From JBBITW01 sp037440525 (lineage in GTDB: Bacteria > Desulfobacterota > BSN033 > UBA1163), in assembly GCA_037440525.1 (NCBI GenBank), contig JBBITW010000221.1, forward strand, positions 1 to 5,143: a stretch of DNA of 5,143 nucleotides. Direction: 5' to 3'. The position numbers and the translations under genes were made by a program. Numbering within the stretch: position 1 is the first letter of the stretch; every line of letters starts with the position of its first letter. The notes below the pieces were generated by a model that was not told where the DNA came from, did no database searches, and saw only the letters and a program-made list of their open reading frames with translations. Below are positions 1 to 4,982 of this stretch, one piece after another.

Positions 1-274
1 AGGTAGGGTTCCAAACCCTTCGAATGCGGACATTAAGAAGTTAAATTGCTTACAAAATAAAAAATAAGAGTGGTGGTTTGAAGGTTAAGGCTAAGAAGCC
101 AGTTTTGTTTATAGGTCAGGCAATTGGTCTTCCTGCCACAGGTGGATCCGCCTCTGTAGAAAAAATTTCCTTCACCTATTCACTTTGCCTAAACCGGCTT
201 CTTAACCTTTGCCTTAACCTGAATATTTTCTACCCCACCTCCCCAGTCTATAAGAATACTTTTTTAGAGGTCTC
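1..274 (-). repeat. Inverted, window-truncated copy of the palindromic repeat, with a 198-bp interior segment
   Basis: Bases 1-27 are the reverse complement of 3324-3350 with one mismatch (26 of 27). Bases 226-248 are the reverse complement of 3301-3323 with one mismatch. In the 3263-3383 copy these two blocks are directly adjacent; here they are separated by bases 28-225. Bases 249-274 match the reverse complement of the other copy's left end (3263-3300) with about 12 bases missing, and finish at AGAGGTCTC. The missing outer arm should lie upstream of base 1. This is non-autonomous: no transposase is visible. Whether the interior segment was gained here or lost from the other copy cannot be decided from two copies. 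Confidence 0.8.
82..220. repeat. Nested imperfect inverted repeat inside the interior segment
   Basis: Bases 82-91 (AGGTTAAGGC) pair perfectly with 211-220. Bases 92-105 pair with 191-204 with one mismatch. A 6-base bulge (205-210) lies on the right side. Further in, 111-123 pairs with 167-179 at 10 of 13 positions, and 138-145 pairs loosely with 150-157 around GGATCC. Together with the outer arms (1-21 against 231-248), the region can fold as one long imperfect hairpin centred near base 147, with a large unpaired stretch at about 28-81. The pairing is read directly from the sequence; a function as structured RNA is not shown. Confidence 0.6.
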
Positions 275-314
275 AAAATGGATCCACCTGGAAAGAAGAA
301 TAAGATGAGGGGGA

Positions 315-332
315 ATTTCAGGACTTTTTCAG
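315..332. repeat. Solo end of the palindromic repeat family
   Basis: The 18 bases ATTTCAGGACTTTTTCAG recur exactly at 3359-3376, where they form the right end of the complete element. Here they stand alone, 40 bases past the end of the first copy and pointing the opposite way, so they are not that copy's own missing arm. They probably come from another, degraded insertion. Confidence 0.6.
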
Positions 333-589
333 AGCTTTTTTACCTGAATACTTGAATCCCTATCATCTTAGCGACTTTTTTGGAGATGATAAAACAAAAT
401 TATATTAGGGATTTAAATAAAACTCTTGAACTTTTTTAAAAATTTATTAAAAATAGTGTTATAAATGAATATTAAGGAATATCTAAAATTTCAGGGGGTA
501 ATCTTTCCCAATGATGATCACCTTCCTCACTGGAGGAATTGGGATGGAGAACCTGATTTAAATTAGGCTATCAAACAGAAATAAAAAAA
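333..589. other. AT-rich non-coding stretch upstream of the 534-aa gene
   Basis: There is no strong gene here. An 8-bp perfect stem (361-368 with 384-391, 15-base loop) is visible but has no T-tract after it. A second fold pairs 523-528 with 533-538 around a 4-base loop, flanked by CCCAA (507-511) and TTGGG (539-543). TTGAAC at 426-431 could be a -35 box, but no -10 box sits at an acceptable distance. The promoter of the downstream gene is therefore not identified. Confidence 0.5.
465..566 (+). CDS. Possible 33-aa small protein or gene remnant
   Basis: An ATG at 465, directly preceded by an in-frame TAA, opens 33 codons ending in TAG at 564-566. The peptide is rich in W, H, P, N and D (for example FPNDDHLPHWRNWDGEPDLN at its end), which looks more protein-like than random AT-rich DNA. 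There is no ribosome-binding site before the ATG. It ends 23 bases before the next gene and contains the 507-543 fold. It could be a small protein, a leader peptide, or the tail of a decayed gene. I do not recognise it. Confidence 0.2.
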   Translation: MNIKEYLKFQGVIFPNDDHLPHWRNWDGEPDLN

Positions 590-2194
590 ATGGATCGAAT
601 GAATCAAAGGACAGAAAATTTTAGAGTCATCCTAATCGGTATAGGAGATAATACTGAGAGAGATAAAGAGGCTTTTTGTATTAAATTCTCCCGGCATTAT
701 GGAATTTCGCAGGCCCAGATCAGGAAAATAGTTGATCGTTGTCCTGTCATATTCAAAAAAGGTCTCTCTTTTAGGAAGGCAGAAGTTTTAGCAAAAAGGC
801 TTATATCTTTTGGAGGAAAGGTTTCGATTCAGGAGAGAAGAAGGGATTTTCCTATATACCTTGAATTCGAAATGTTGTCTTCACCACAAGTAGCCTTAGA
901 GTCAGCTCATTTAAGGAAGACACCATCAGGAATATGGAACCTTATAGGAAGGATAAAAAATATATCAAGTGAGGAATTAAATGATATCTGGATATTAGTT
1001 CAACTTTTTGATGATTTTCAGGAATTAATAACATTTGAAGAAGTCCCAATCCCGATCAATCCTCTGCCTCGAGGTGAAGCGTCTCCATTTAAGATTATTT
1101 TTGAAAAGGAAATCCCAATTTCCAAGGTCTCTTTAGCCTTTAAAAATTCATCAGGTAGTCCAATATCAACAAAAGACCAGAGAAGGGATTGGAGAGAAGT
1201 TGCCATAAACGGAGAGCAGAAATTCGAGGTAGAGGGGGTAGAGAATCTACAAGGAGAGATTTATTCTGAAGGATTTGAAGATGAAAATATAGAACTTACC
1301 ATAGAACATGAAATCCTCCAAGAGCCATCCATTCCTAATTTTCAGGAAGAAACGAAGCAGAAGAAGGAGATCAAAATAATAAAAGAAATACCTGAAGAAG
1401 AGTCCCCGTCCTTTTTTTGGATTAAAGAATTCAGAAAATCTGTAGAGGATTATTATCAAAGATCAAAGGATAAATTTATCATGTGGTTTGAAAACATAAA
1501 AAAGGAAAGGGGGTTTGAAAATTCATATCACTCCCTTTTGACCATCCTCATTCACGGACGTTTCAATCAATCGGATCGGCCAGAGAAGGCATTGGAGAAT
1601 ACTCAAAAGGTTTTCACATTGATAATTAAACCTAATCTGACTTTTGAGGAAATTCCCCTACTTGATGGAACGATGTTTTTTACCCCTGAGACATGGAAGG
1701 AACTTTTTTTTAAGGCCATCCCCAAGATAAAGGAGGTGGCAAATGAAATCTTGAAAAGAAAAAAGTGGGAGGCTATAGAATTGGAAAGTATTATCAGAAT
1801 CATCCCCCACATGAGTGATAAGAATAGCCGATGGACTCTCATGTCTATTTCTAATTTAATGCCAAATGTCATTGAGATTGATTTTTCCAAATATCCTGTT
1901 CATGTGGAAGATAGTCTTTATCGGGTAGCTTCGAGACTGGGTATTATAAATCCCCTTTTTGATCATTATAATGGAAGAGATTCAATGGGAGATAAAAAGA
2001 TTCAGTCCTTTGCAAAAATGGCTTTTCCCAACAATCCCATGATGATTGAAGAACCTATGAATAGGATTGGACTGGAAGATGAAGGCGGAAGTTGTTTTCC
2101 TGTTAAGCCACGGTGTGAAAGATGCCTGTTTGAACCCTTCTGCCCCAGACTTTATATTCAATTCAACCCTTCAGAAAAAGGTATGAGGGTCTGA
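590..2194 (+). CDS. Fusion protein: L7/L12-like N-terminus, FxLYD-like middle, degenerate endonuclease III-like [4Fe-4S] C-terminus
   Basis: A 534-residue protein with no signal peptide or membrane segment. Residues ~11-81 resemble the ribosomal L7/L12 C-terminal fold (compare FKKGLSFRKAEVLAKRLISF with that family's KEGVSK..AE.LKK pattern). Residues ~87-190 resemble an FxLYD-type beta domain (GRIKNISSEELNDIWILVQL). Residues ~200-305 are a charged linker. Residues ~310-520 follow the endonuclease III (Nth)/HhH-GPD layout and end in C502-X6-C509-X2-C512-X5-C518, exactly the Nth/MutY iron-sulfur loop spacing. The helix-hairpin-helix motif LPGVGRK is replaced by IPHMSDK: the lysine (K411) survives and the glycines do not. 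The position of the Nth catalytic aspartate appears to be E440. DNA binding is plausible, but glycosylase activity is doubtful. No Shine-Dalgarno precedes ATG 590; the leader ends in eight A's, and ATG 599 is an alternative start. The domain calls are by eye; the cysteine motif is the firmest part. Confidence 0.85.
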   Translation: MDRMNQRTENFRVILIGIGDNTERDKEAFCIKFSRHYGISQAQIRKIVDRCPVIFKKGLSFRKAEVLAKRLISFGGKVSIQERRRDFPIYLEFEMLSSPQVALESAHLRKTPSGIWNLIGRIKNISSEELNDIWILVQLFDDFQELITFEEVPIPINPLPRGEASPFKIIFEKEIPISKVSLAFKNSSGSPISTKDQRRDWREVAINGEQKFEVEGVENLQGEIYSEGFEDENIELTIEHEILQEPSIPNFQEETKQKKEIKIIKEIPEEESPSFFWIKEFRKSVEDYYQRSKDKFIMWFENIKKERGFENSYHSLLTILIHGRFNQSDRPEKALENTQKVFTLIIKPNLTFEEIPLLDGTMFFTPETWKELFFKAIPKIKEVANEILKRKKWEAIELESIIRIIPHMSDKNSRWTLMSISNLMPNVIEIDFSKYPVHVEDSLYRVASRLGIINPLFDHYNGRDSMGDKKIQSFAKMAFPNNPMMIEEPMNRIGLEDEGGSCFPVKPRCERCLFEPFCPRLYIQFNPSEKGMRV

Positions 2195-2210
2195 TTTAAA
2201 AAAGGTAAGT

Positions 2211-2215
2211 GGAGG
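2211..2215 (+). promoter_or_regulatory. Ribosome-binding site that fixes the PilZ gene start
   Basis: GGAGG lies 6 bases before ATG 2222. A nearer ATG at 2218 is only 2 bases away and in another reading frame, so 2222 is the start. The site lies in the 27-base gap after the preceding gene, which suits co-transcription. Confidence 0.75.
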
Positions 2216-2221
2216 ATATGG

Positions 2222-2596
2222 ATGGAAATCTCAAAAGAAGAGAAAGAGCGAAGAAGGGCTACCAGAATTTTTATAGAATTGCCCCTCGAGTACAGGGTAA
2301 CGAATGCTCCCTATGCCCATGGAGGAATTGTAGTAAACGCGAGTGAATTGGGGCTTCTCATTAATTCTGTCAAGAATATGCCTATTGGGACAAAGCTAAA
2401 TGTAGCCGTTATTTTTCCAAAGGGATATGAATTGAGTAACTTTGAGGTATTGGCTGAAATTATATGGAAAGATCTCCACTGGGAAGAGGATTGGGAAGGA
2501 TATCAATATGGATTAAAATTTATTCATATCATGGAAGATGATTTACAAAAACTTAAGCAACTCTTGAGTGGCCAATTTAAGATAGAGGAACCTTGA
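2222..2596 (+). CDS. PilZ-domain protein (predicted cyclic-di-GMP receptor)
   Basis: A 124-residue, single-domain cytoplasmic protein. It shows both halves of the PilZ cyclic-di-GMP signature: an arginine-rich RxxxR element near the N-terminus (R11 and R15 within ERRRATR) and NASELG at residues 39-44, which fits [D/N]xSxxG. Between and after these are the hydrophobic strands of the PilZ barrel, ending in YQYGLKFIHI (94-103) and a short C-terminal helix. The length is typical for a stand-alone PilZ protein. Such proteins bind cyclic-di-GMP and pass the signal to a partner in motility, secretion or surface-polymer production; no partner is recognisable here. It starts 27 bases after the Nth-like fusion gene on the same strand, so the two are probably co-transcribed, but a functional link is only inferred. 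Confidence 0.9.
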   Translation: MEISKEEKERRRATRIFIELPLEYRVTNAPYAHGGIVVNASELGLLINSVKNMPIGTKLNVAVIFPKGYELSNFEVLAEIIWKDLHWEEDWEGYQYGLKFIHIMEDDLQKLKQLLSGQFKIEEP

Positions 2597-2620
2597 AAAA
2601 ATTTTCTTTTCTCTTATTGT
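2593..2620 (+). promoter_or_regulatory. Weak candidate promoter for the 62-aa protein gene
   Basis: TTGAAA (2593-2598) is followed after 16 bases by TATTGT (2615-2620). It overlaps the stop codon of the PilZ gene and lies in a very AT-rich stretch, where such matches arise by chance. Read-through from upstream is equally possible. Confidence 0.2.
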
Positions 2621-2665
2621 AAAAATGAAAAAATAGATTTAAAATGGAATATAGGAGCTGAAAAG

Positions 2666-2854
2666 ATGCCAGGTAAAAGTAGTTTCCCTTATAGAAAATA
2701 TGATAGAAAACCTCATCCTCACATTGTAAAACAGATATTAGAAGACAATGAGTTGATAGAAATGATGAAAGAGATACTCATTCATGAAGGCAAGCCTTGT
2801 CCCTTCTGCCACCGCAAGCTAAAAGAAGAAATCAAACCCAAAGAGATCTGGTAG
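2666..2854 (+). CDS. Small conserved-looking hypothetical protein with one CxxC knuckle
   Basis: A 62-residue basic protein. The start is supported by AGGAG at 2653-2657, 8 bases before the ATG. The N-terminus is rich in basic and aromatic residues (SFPYRKYDRKPHPH). A helical, acidic middle (residues ~20-40) follows, then C45-P-F-C48-H in a KPCPFCHRKL context and a lysine-rich tail. CPFC is typical of zinc knuckles, but only one cysteine pair is present. A metal site would need histidines (H17, H19, H40 or H49) or a second subunit. It lies 69 bases after the PilZ gene on the same strand and converges on the following minus-strand gene, with 22 bases between the stop codons. I do not recognise the family; a nucleic-acid-binding or adaptor role is only a guess. 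Confidence 0.7.
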   Translation: MPGKSSFPYRKYDRKPHPHIVKQILEDNELIEMMKEILIHEGKPCPFCHRKLKEEIKPKEIW

Positions 2855-2876
2855 GATATTACCGCCTTTAAATTTT

Positions 2877-3185
2877 CTACATCTCTTCATCCGGAAATTC
2901 TCGGACAAAGGAGAATTTAAAAGGCCTTTTGATCAGGAAATCTGCCGCCTTATCTACACTCTTTGTAGGAATTGTAAAAGGTAATGAAATTATAAAGACA
3001 CCTGTTCCAAATATCCCTGCAACAACTCCTATCGGCCTGGCTATAATAAGATCTATCACCTTCCATTCATCAGTTATTGGGTCATCCTCAGTCCATTCTA
3101 CTTCGGTAAATCCCAGGGAGTATGAAAAACCAATTAATAGAGATGTGATTAAAAATAAGGATAAGAATTTTTTTACATTCTTCAT
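2877..3185 (-). CDS. Small exported or membrane protein, conserved-looking, unknown function
   Basis: A 102-residue protein. Residues 1-27 have a signal-peptide shape: a K-rich start (MKNVKK), a hydrophobic core (FLSLFLITSLLIGFSYSL), then a polar segment. A second hydrophobic segment spans ~44-72 (DLIIARPIGVVAGIFGTGVF, then IISLPF). The tail runs KAADFLIKRPFKFSFVREF. The combination RP-G, a glycine-rich membrane segment, SLPF and P-F-F-F-R matches a type of short hypothetical protein I associate with Proteobacteria; I cannot give it a family name. The start is supported by AGGAGG (plus-strand 3196-3201), 10 bases before the ATG. The opposite strand is also open across much of this gene (2929-3273), but that frame lacks a ribosome-binding site and protein character. 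It is transcribed away from the palindromic repeat. Confidence 0.8.
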   Translation of the reverse strand: MKNVKKFLSLFLITSLLIGFSYSLGFTEVEWTEDDPITDEWKVIDLIIARPIGVVAGIFGTGVFIISLPFTIPTKSVDKAADFLIKRPFKFSFVREFPDEEM

Positions 3186-3217
3186 AAAGAAACTTCCTCC
3201 TCTTCATAATTTATTTA

Positions 3218-3251
3218 ATTATAACTTATCAGAATTACTATCATTTGTCAA
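3218..3251 (-). promoter_or_regulatory. Candidate promoter for the minus-strand membrane protein gene
   Basis: On the minus strand a perfect TTGACA (3251-3246) and a perfect TATAAT (3223-3218) precede the gene, but they are 22 bases apart, longer than the usual 16-19. At a 17-base spacing the -10 would be TAAGTT. One of the two hexamers is probably fortuitous, or the promoter needs an activator. It lies between the ribosome-binding site and the repeat element. Confidence 0.35.
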
Positions 3252-3262
3252 ATTTTTTTCAG

Positions 3263-3383
3263 GAGACCTCTGAAAAGGTATTTAAAATGAGTATTATATA
3301 GACTGGGGAGGTGGGGTGGAAAAGCATTTGAAGGGTTTGGAACCCTACCTCCCCAGTCATTTCAGGACTTTTTCAGCGGTCTC
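3263..3383 (+). repeat. Complete 121-bp palindromic, MITE-like repeat
   Basis: The ends are imperfect inverted repeats: GAGACCTCTGAAAA at the left, and GAGACCGCTGAAAA on the opposite strand at the right, with similarity running on for about 27 bases. Inside, GACTGGGGAGGTGGGGT (3301-3317) pairs with 3342-3358 over 17 bp with a single G-T pair. A competing small hairpin forms from 3332-3337 and 3341-3346. A second, inverted copy lies at 1-274 and a solo end at 315-332, so this is a dispersed family. No ORF and no convincing target duplication are visible. MITE-like is inferred from structure. Confidence 0.75.
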
Positions 3384-3394
3384 TTCAAAAAGGC

Positions 3395-3423
3395 TTGACA
3401 TCTTTCTAAAAAATCGATATATA
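3395..3423 (+). promoter_or_regulatory. Sigma70-type promoter for the HNH gene
   Basis: A perfect TTGACA (3395-3400) is followed after exactly 17 bases by TATATA (3418-3423). Transcription should start near 3430, giving a leader of about 30 bases before ATG 3460. The -35 box begins 12 bases after the palindromic repeat ends. Confidence 0.65.
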
Positions 3424-3459
3424 TCAAATAGAATTCAAATGGAAATTTAATTTTTTCCT

Positions 3460-3975
3460 ATGGAATGGACATTACTTCTTAACTCAACATTTGAACCACT
3501 AAAGGTTGTATCCTGGAAGAAGGCCATAACTATGGTCGTTCTCGGGAAAGTAGAAGTCATCGAAGAATATGAGAGGATTATACGGGGAGTTTGCCTCGCC
3601 TTAAGGCTGCCTGCAGTGATTCGTCTAAAACGATTTATCAGGAGAAATACACCCATTGTTAAGTTTTCCAGACAGAACCTCTATGTTCGTGATAGAGGAA
3701 GATGCCAATACTGTGGGACTCCATTCGATCCTCAGGATCTAACCTATGATCATGTAATACCACGCTCTAAAGGTGGGCAGACCGAATGGACTAATGTTGT
3801 AACTTGCTGTGCCAAGTGTAATCTAAAAAAGGGAGGGAGGACGCCTGAGGAAGCAGGTATGACGTTGATTAAAAAACCAAAGGCCCCGATATGGATACCT
3901 CTTTTGATAAATAGTCTTGGGATTGATGAACCACCTGAGCCTTGGAAGAATTATCTCTACTATAGTGTGGAATAG
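3460..3975 (+). CDS. HNH endonuclease domain protein
   Basis: A 171-residue soluble protein. Residues 1-70 (EWTLLLNSTFEPLKVVSWKK and onward) are the N-terminal region usually found in front of a compact bacterial HNH domain. The HNH domain spans ~72-125. Zinc-binding cysteines are C82-QY-C85 and C117-AK-C120. The catalytic core is D97-H98 in YDHVIPRSKGG, N112 in WTNVV, and N121 right after the last cysteine; all key residues are intact. Proteins of this kind are metal-dependent nucleases that nick or cut DNA. The substrate of this stand-alone family is not established, and no methyltransferase, integrase or phage gene lies nearby. No Shine-Dalgarno precedes the ATG; the only upstream in-frame ATG (3439) meets a stop after three codons, so 3460 stands. 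The preceding promoter serves it, and the HIT gene follows 129 bases later. Confidence 0.9.
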   Translation: MEWTLLLNSTFEPLKVVSWKKAITMVVLGKVEVIEEYERIIRGVCLALRLPAVIRLKRFIRRNTPIVKFSRQNLYVRDRGRCQYCGTPFDPQDLTYDHVIPRSKGGQTEWTNVVTCCAKCNLKKGGRTPEEAGMTLIKKPKAPIWIPLLINSLGIDEPPEPWKNYLYYSVE

Positions 3976-4093
3976 GGGTCTTAAGCTATTTTTTTATGGA
4001 CACCATACCATCATTATCAATTTTCATATCACCTTTTATATTTATTTTTTATACTGTCAAATCATCGGGAAAAATTCAACAAAGACCGAGGAA

Positions 4094-4099
4094 AGGGAG
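4094..4099 (+). promoter_or_regulatory. Ribosome-binding site of the HIT gene
   Basis: AGGGAG ends 5 bases before ATG 4105 and supports that start. The 129-base gap before the gene is AT-rich. It holds only a 5-bp TATGG/CCATA stem (3995-4007) and a TATACT (4050-4055) without a good -35 box, so I call neither a terminator nor a promoter there. Confidence 0.6.
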
Positions 4100-4104
4100 A
4101 TTCA

Positions 4105-4611
4105 ATGAGACAACTTTGGGCTCCTTGGAGAATGGACTACATACTTAAGGGAAAAGAAAGAGGATGTATCTTCTGCCAAAAACTACTCCAGGATAAGGAT
4201 GAAGAGAATCTCATCCTATTTAAAAGCAGATATGCCTTCGTGATGCTTAATAAGTTTCCATATAATAATGGCCATTTGATGGTTGTTCCAAAACGCCACT
4301 GCATAGATATTGAAAAACTTGAAGATAAGGAGTGGAGAGAGATTGCTTATCTATTGAAATTATCAACATTGGTTTTAAGAAAATGCCTTCATCCTCATGG
4401 ATTTAATATAGGTATGAATATTGGAAAGGTGGGGGGAGCTGGAGAGGCTCATATTCACTTCCATATAGTTCCACGTTGGGTCGGAGACACCAATTTTATG
4501 CCTGTCTTAGGAGAGACAAAAGTAGTTCCTGAATATTTACAGAATACCTATAAAAATCTTCACAAGGCCTTTTTAGATTTCCCAAAGAAAAAAGGCAAAA
4601 AGGGGAGATGA
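4105..4611 (+). CDS. HIT-family nucleotide hydrolase/transferase (Ap4A phosphorylase-like)
   Basis: A 168-residue cytoplasmic protein. It opens with RQLWAPWRMDYI, typical of the bacterial HIT subfamily that includes the mycobacterial Ap4A phosphorylase Rv2613c. C21-IF-C24 follows, a likely zinc-binding pair. The central region has NKFPYNNGHLMVVPKRH (49-65). The histidine triad is H116-I-H118-F-H120-I-V, followed by PRW; by family knowledge the middle histidine (H118) is the nucleophile attacking the alpha-phosphate. Length and motif order are normal and nothing is missing. Likely substrates are dinucleoside polyphosphates or nucleoside phosphoramidates; the sequence does not decide between them. 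The C-terminus is lysine-rich (KKKGKKGR). Its end contains the ribosome-binding site of the next gene, and only 3 bases separate its stop from that GTG, indicating translational coupling. Confidence 0.93.
   Translation: MRQLWAPWRMDYILKGKERGCIFCQKLLQDKDEENLILFKSRYAFVMLNKFPYNNGHLMVVPKRHCIDIEKLEDKEWREIAYLLKLSTLVLRKCLHPHGFNIGMNIGKVGGAGEAHIHFHIVPRWVGDTNFMPVLGETKVVPEYLQNTYKNLHKAFLDFPKKKGKKGR
4601..4607 (+). promoter_or_regulatory. Ribosome-binding site that sets the GTG start of the lapA-like gene
   Basis: AGGGGAG lies within the last codons of the HIT gene, 7 bases before GTG 4615. A closer ATG at 4608 is in another frame and directly abuts the site, so it is not the start. Confidence 0.7.
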
Positions 4612-4614
4612 GAA

Positions 4615-4947
4615 GTGAAATTTTTCAAAACCATTTTAGTAATGGTGCTCTTTATTTTTGTCATCCTTTTCTCTATCCAGAATAAGGATGAGGTCATTTT
4701 GAAATTTGGTCTTTATCCCATAGGTAATCAGTATTGGGAATTACCTAAAATACCTATTTTTCTTATCATCCTTTGTTCTATTCTATTGGGTATTTTCATT
4801 GGAGGGATTGGTGATTTTTTTAAACGTCTCAAGCTTGGAAAAACTATCCGCCAAAAAGAGAGGATGATTGAAAGACTTGAAAAAGAAATAGAGAGTCTGA
4901 AAGGAAATAAAATACCCCAGCCCGACTTTCTTAAGGAAAAGGAATAA
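4615..4947 (+). CDS. lapA: LapA-domain (DUF1049) inner-membrane protein
   Basis: A 110-residue protein with the LapA/DUF1049 plan. A first membrane helix spans residues ~5-21, ending in SIQN, the usual motif there. A short periplasmic stretch carries EVILKFGLYPI. A second helix spans ~46-66 (IPIFLIILCSILLGIFIGGI). A cytoplasmic charged coiled coil covers ~70-96 (RQKERMIERLEKEIESLKG), followed by a polar tail. In Escherichia coli LapA works with LapB at the inner membrane to control lipopolysaccharide synthesis. In other lineages the domain occurs widely without a tested role, so the symbol reflects domain identity, not proven function. It starts at GTG, 3 bases after the HIT stop, so the pair is one translational unit. 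No lapB-like gene follows in the window. Confidence 0.85.
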   Translation: MKFFKTILVMVLFIFVILFSIQNKDEVILKFGLYPIGNQYWELPKIPIFLIILCSILLGIFIGGIGDFFKRLKLGKTIRQKERMIERLEKEIESLKGNKIPQPDFLKEKE

Positions 4948-4966
4948 AGACGGCTGTGAGGATCAA

Positions 4967-4982
4967 AAGTAACCCGTTACTT
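4967..4982. repeat. Perfect 7-bp dyad downstream of lapA
   Basis: AAGTAAC (4967-4973) and GTTACTT (4976-4982) are perfect inverted repeats separated by two bases, 20 bases after the lapA stop. There is no T-tract on either side, so it is not a standard terminator. It overlaps the stop codon (4977-4979, minus strand) of the possible decayed gene described separately. An operator or a mobile-element end are alternatives. Confidence 0.4.

Noticed and set aside
78..308. Plus-strand open frame of 76 codons
   Set aside because: It lies within the palindromic repeat and its interior segment; the peptide reflects inverted repeats, and its open start has no ribosome-binding site.
1..332. CRISPR array
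   Set aside because: The repeats are inverted and single, with no regular unit-spacer pattern and no cas genes.
361..391. 8-bp perfect stem with a 15-base loop as a terminator
   Set aside because: AT-rich stem without a T-tract on either strand, so unlikely to terminate.
426..465. TTGAAC followed by TATAAA as a promoter for the 534-aa gene
   Set aside because: The hexamers are 28 bases apart, and no -10 box occurs at normal spacing.
1018..1890. Minus-strand open frames inside the 534-aa gene
   Set aside because: Shadows of a long plus-strand gene with recognisable domain motifs.
2848..2866. GGTA/TACC pairing between the convergent genes as a shared terminator
   Set aside because: Only 4 bp and no T-tract; too weak to call.
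2929..3273. Plus-strand open frame of 114 codons
   Set aside because: Antisense to the minus-strand membrane protein gene, which has a signal peptide and a good ribosome-binding site; this frame has neither and runs into the repeat.
3917..4108. Plus-strand open frame of 63 codons between the HNH and HIT genes
   Set aside because: It overlaps the HNH gene end in another frame, has no ribosome-binding site, and its sequence is what AT-rich intergenic DNA gives.
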